The notes under the pieces are model-generated. The model had not been told where the DNA came from, searched no databases, and was given only the letters and a program-made list of their open reading frames with translations. The position numbers and the translations under genes were made by a program. Shown here in pieces: positions 61,536 to 64,000 of a stretch of DNA of 64,000 nucleotides. The DNA comes from Xylogone sp. PMI_703. Lineage: Eukaryota; Ascomycota; Leotiomycetes. The first letter of the stretch is position 1. Every line of letters begins with the position of its first letter. The DNA is taken from positions 124,001 through 188,000 of the forward strand of contig JAJTUQ010000002.1 of assembly GCA_021399445.1 (NCBI GenBank). The letters are read 5' to 3'.

Positions 61536-61865
61536 ATCTTCGGAATAAGTCTATGGCCAATCCTTTAGTTGATGTTCCTGTGGTTATCCAGGGCGAGGGG
61601 TAGATTTTCATTCACCGCCCTCGGGCAGAATTTCTCCTGAGAAAGACCCCTATGACATCATTGCAGACATTCCACAATATCGTAAGACACAAGCTACATA
61701 AGGATCATCTATTTGGGACGCAGCTATGCTACTGTAAGTGATTTTTTAGAATGTAGTCCTGATTGTTGCTGCCACCAACGTGGTCAATCCGCTGATCCTC
61801 TTTACCACAACGAACGCCTCTCTAACAAAGATCCAAACCCCTGAGTATCCTAGCTCGATGGACGC

Positions 61866-64000
61866 CTAGCTTCTATGAGGCTCTGAAGCCCTATCAAGAT
61901 TAAATGCTGCACTAATCAGAGCCAGATGACTAAATGCCTGCGGAGTATTTCCTAACTGCTCTCCGCTTCGAGCAATTTCCTCTGAGAACATACACAGATG
62001 ATTCGAGAAGCTGAGCATGTTCTCAAAAACGTTGATTGCGCGAACCAAATATTTACGATCGTATACGCCCGCGCGAGTAAGTGCTTCCACAAGCCAGAAT
62101 GTACACATGCTAAACGCTCCCTCACGACCTCCAACACCTGCTGGGAAATCAGAACCTCAAATTAGACGGGCGGGATATAGTGAGAATGAAAAACTTACCA
62201 TCTGCAGATAACTCGGTGTTGTATCTGTAAACCAATCCTGTACTTGTCAACCCACCTTTCTCAGGGGGAAGAAGGATCCTGTCTATGGTTTTGAGGAACC
62301 GCGGGTCATTGGGTGAGATAAAGAAGACCAGAGGAGCAATGAGGATTGAAGAGTCAAGCAGGTCGCCACTTTCATAACTCTGGACAAAGCAGTCCATAGT
62401 AGAACTATAGCCTATTCATCTATCATTCAGTTTTTGCATCAAATAGTCCACTTCAGTGGCTCGACAGACCTTTATTCATAATCTGCTCATAAATTTCATC
62501 CCGGGTAGCAAGCCAGGCCGCACGATTTGGACAAGGGAGGACTCTCTTTTCTGCCAGACGAAGTCCACGATCGAAGGCAACCCAAAGCATAATCTTTGAG
62601 TAGACGAAGTTTTGCTTATTATTCCGTACCTCCCAGATTGACATGTCAGGATCTGCGGGTTCAGTCAGCCAACCAGTAACAAAATAATGGATAGATACCC
62701 AAGCACAGACCTTTCCAGATTGTCATTACGTAGTCTATAAATGGTTAATTTGAGAGTTACACCTATTCAGAAGACGATCTCACCTAATATTTCTCTAACT
62801 GCAACCCATTGGTCCCATGTAACAGGCTTTCCATACTTGTTATATAGGTATATTCCATCAAGGAGTTCTCCATAGATGTCAAACTGTTGGTGAAAGGCGG
62901 CTCCGTTGCCGATTCGAACTGGGCTGCTATCTCTGTAGCCAGACAAATGGCTACATAACTCATATATTAGCCAGAGATGTTATAAAGAAAGTATAGAACA
63001 GTCTGCCCACCTAAGTTCAAGCTCTGGAATATCAGTCTCGCCTCTAATAGTGAACATAATTGGCAGAGCTCCCTCAGGGGATCTGGACTTCCGGAATCGG
63101 TCACTAATGAAATCCATATATGCATCTGCTTCCTGAACAAATCCCATTCTTAGGAGAATGTAGATTGTGAAACTGGAATCTCGCACCCATGAGAATCGAT
63201 AGTCCCAGTTACTCATTAGATGTTAGCGGGTAATTGGTATCAAAGCAGTCTCATCTTACCGGACTCCCCCAATATCTTCGGGGATCGAGAAAGTAGGCGC
63301 CGCAATAATTGCACCGGTTGGTTCATAGGTGAGAAGCTTCAATATCATCAGACTCCTCGAAACTACCTCGCGCCAGCGGCCTTTGTATTTGCTCTTTGAG
63401 ATCCAGTTAAACCAGAAAGACTGGGTATCATGTTGCTGCGAGTCTAGAACCTCTGTGGTCACATCTGTAGTAACGTGATTCGGAATATCATCACGAAGGA
63501 CAAAAGAGACAGCCTGGCCTTCCTCCAAATGTATATGCGCAACGACACCTTCTCCACCCATCCTTGGCTTCTGCACCTTTTTAAATACAACGGCAGGGCA
63601 TGATATAGCGTTCTCATCCCCATGGTCAATTGTGACGTCTAATTGTAGCTTCAGTCCTTCGCTCTCGAAAGAAACGGTCTTACTGCTCTTGGTTGGTGGA
63701 TGTTGTTCTTGATGGATCTTAACGACATGAGATGCCCTTGCATAGTCAAACGCAGGGAATATTTCGACATCTAGAAGCAATCATCACGTTAGTATTGTGC
63801 TTTTGTGGTAGAATGCAATTCATCCTCCCATACCTAGATCCATAGAGCCTCGGATGCATTCGACTCTTCTCACCAGCCATTTCTTTAGTTCGTTCATTAC
63901 CATAGTTGCCTCCCGGTAGGCACCAAGCTTTGCCGTCCTAGTAATAACTGGGGAATTCTTCGGCCTTGGGAAGAAGTCTACCAAGTCCACAACACCATCT
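61866..64000 (-). CDS. GH15 (glucoamylase/trehalase-like) protein, 5' end outside window
   Basis: Exons (minus) >64000-63834, 63770-63260, 63211-63011, 62950-62784, 62734-62711, 62652-62470, 62411-62199 and 62137-61866; all phases agree. The N-terminal beta-sandwich part ([35 protein letters not shown]) precedes the (alpha/alpha)6 catalytic barrel with [60 protein letters not shown] and the C-terminal catalytic-Glu helix [13 protein letters not shown]. This is the intracellular GH15 group related to bacterial trehalases and glucoamylases; substrate is unclear, no signal peptide can be judged because the start is missing. One internal exon is only 24 nt (62711-62734). Confidence 0.92.

Noticed and set aside
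1..64000. CRISPR arrays, insertion sequences, full transposons, rRNA
   Set aside because: None seen. The organism is a fungus, and no terminal inverted repeats with a transposase or reverse-transcriptase fragment were recognised.

Overview
The window is nuclear DNA of a filamentous ascomycete (Pezizomycotina). The genes have many short (about 50-110 nt) GT-AG introns and include the eisosome BAR protein Pil1, RNA polymerase I subunit RPA135, ARL8, RTG2, a Clr5-ankyrin protein and a broken NACHT NTPase gene. AT-leaning composition and gene content would fit Leotiomycetes, but that class assignment is only a guess. All exon coordinates were derived by hand from splice sites and checked for phase; the start and end given for a gene are its coding span, introns included.

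Left part (1-30 kb), mostly housekeeping and conserved: the 3' part of an allantoate-permease-type MFS transporter (+); Pil1 (-), whose start codon is split by an intron; an HD-domain phosphohydrolase (-); an amino-acid permease (-) with GATA motifs upstream; a small His-rich protein (-); a possible broken gene near 11 kb; an aldo/keto reductase (-); a GST-like protein (+); a Cys-rich membrane protein with a Pro/Gly-rich tail (-); an RCR-type chitin-regulation protein (-); and ARL8 (-) divergent from RPA135 (+).

Middle part (30-57 kb), gene-poor and accessory: a dimeric alpha/beta-barrel-like protein (+), two small unrecognised two-exon genes (33.1 and 42.3 kb), a NACHT pseudogene abutting an antisense membrane-protein relic (37.6-39.65 kb), an MFS transporter of the multidrug/polyamine type (+), a Clr5-ankyrin protein (+), a secreted type-B carboxylesterase (-), a BTB/POZ protein (+) and an unrecognised Cys-rich protein (-). 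Between them lie 2-4 kb stretches in which I see no gene.

Right part (57-64 kb): a secreted phosphoesterase-type phospholipase C (+), RTG2 (-) and the 3' part of a GH15 glucoamylase-like protein (-) that runs off the window.

No operon-like system is expected in this organism and I found no clear biosynthetic cluster. The most interesting items are the NACHT/membrane-protein relic pair, the split start codon and the stop-free 111-nt intron of Pil1, the two small orphan genes, one of which may encode a secreted Cys-rich protein, and a perfect 12-bp palindrome at 31968-31992.
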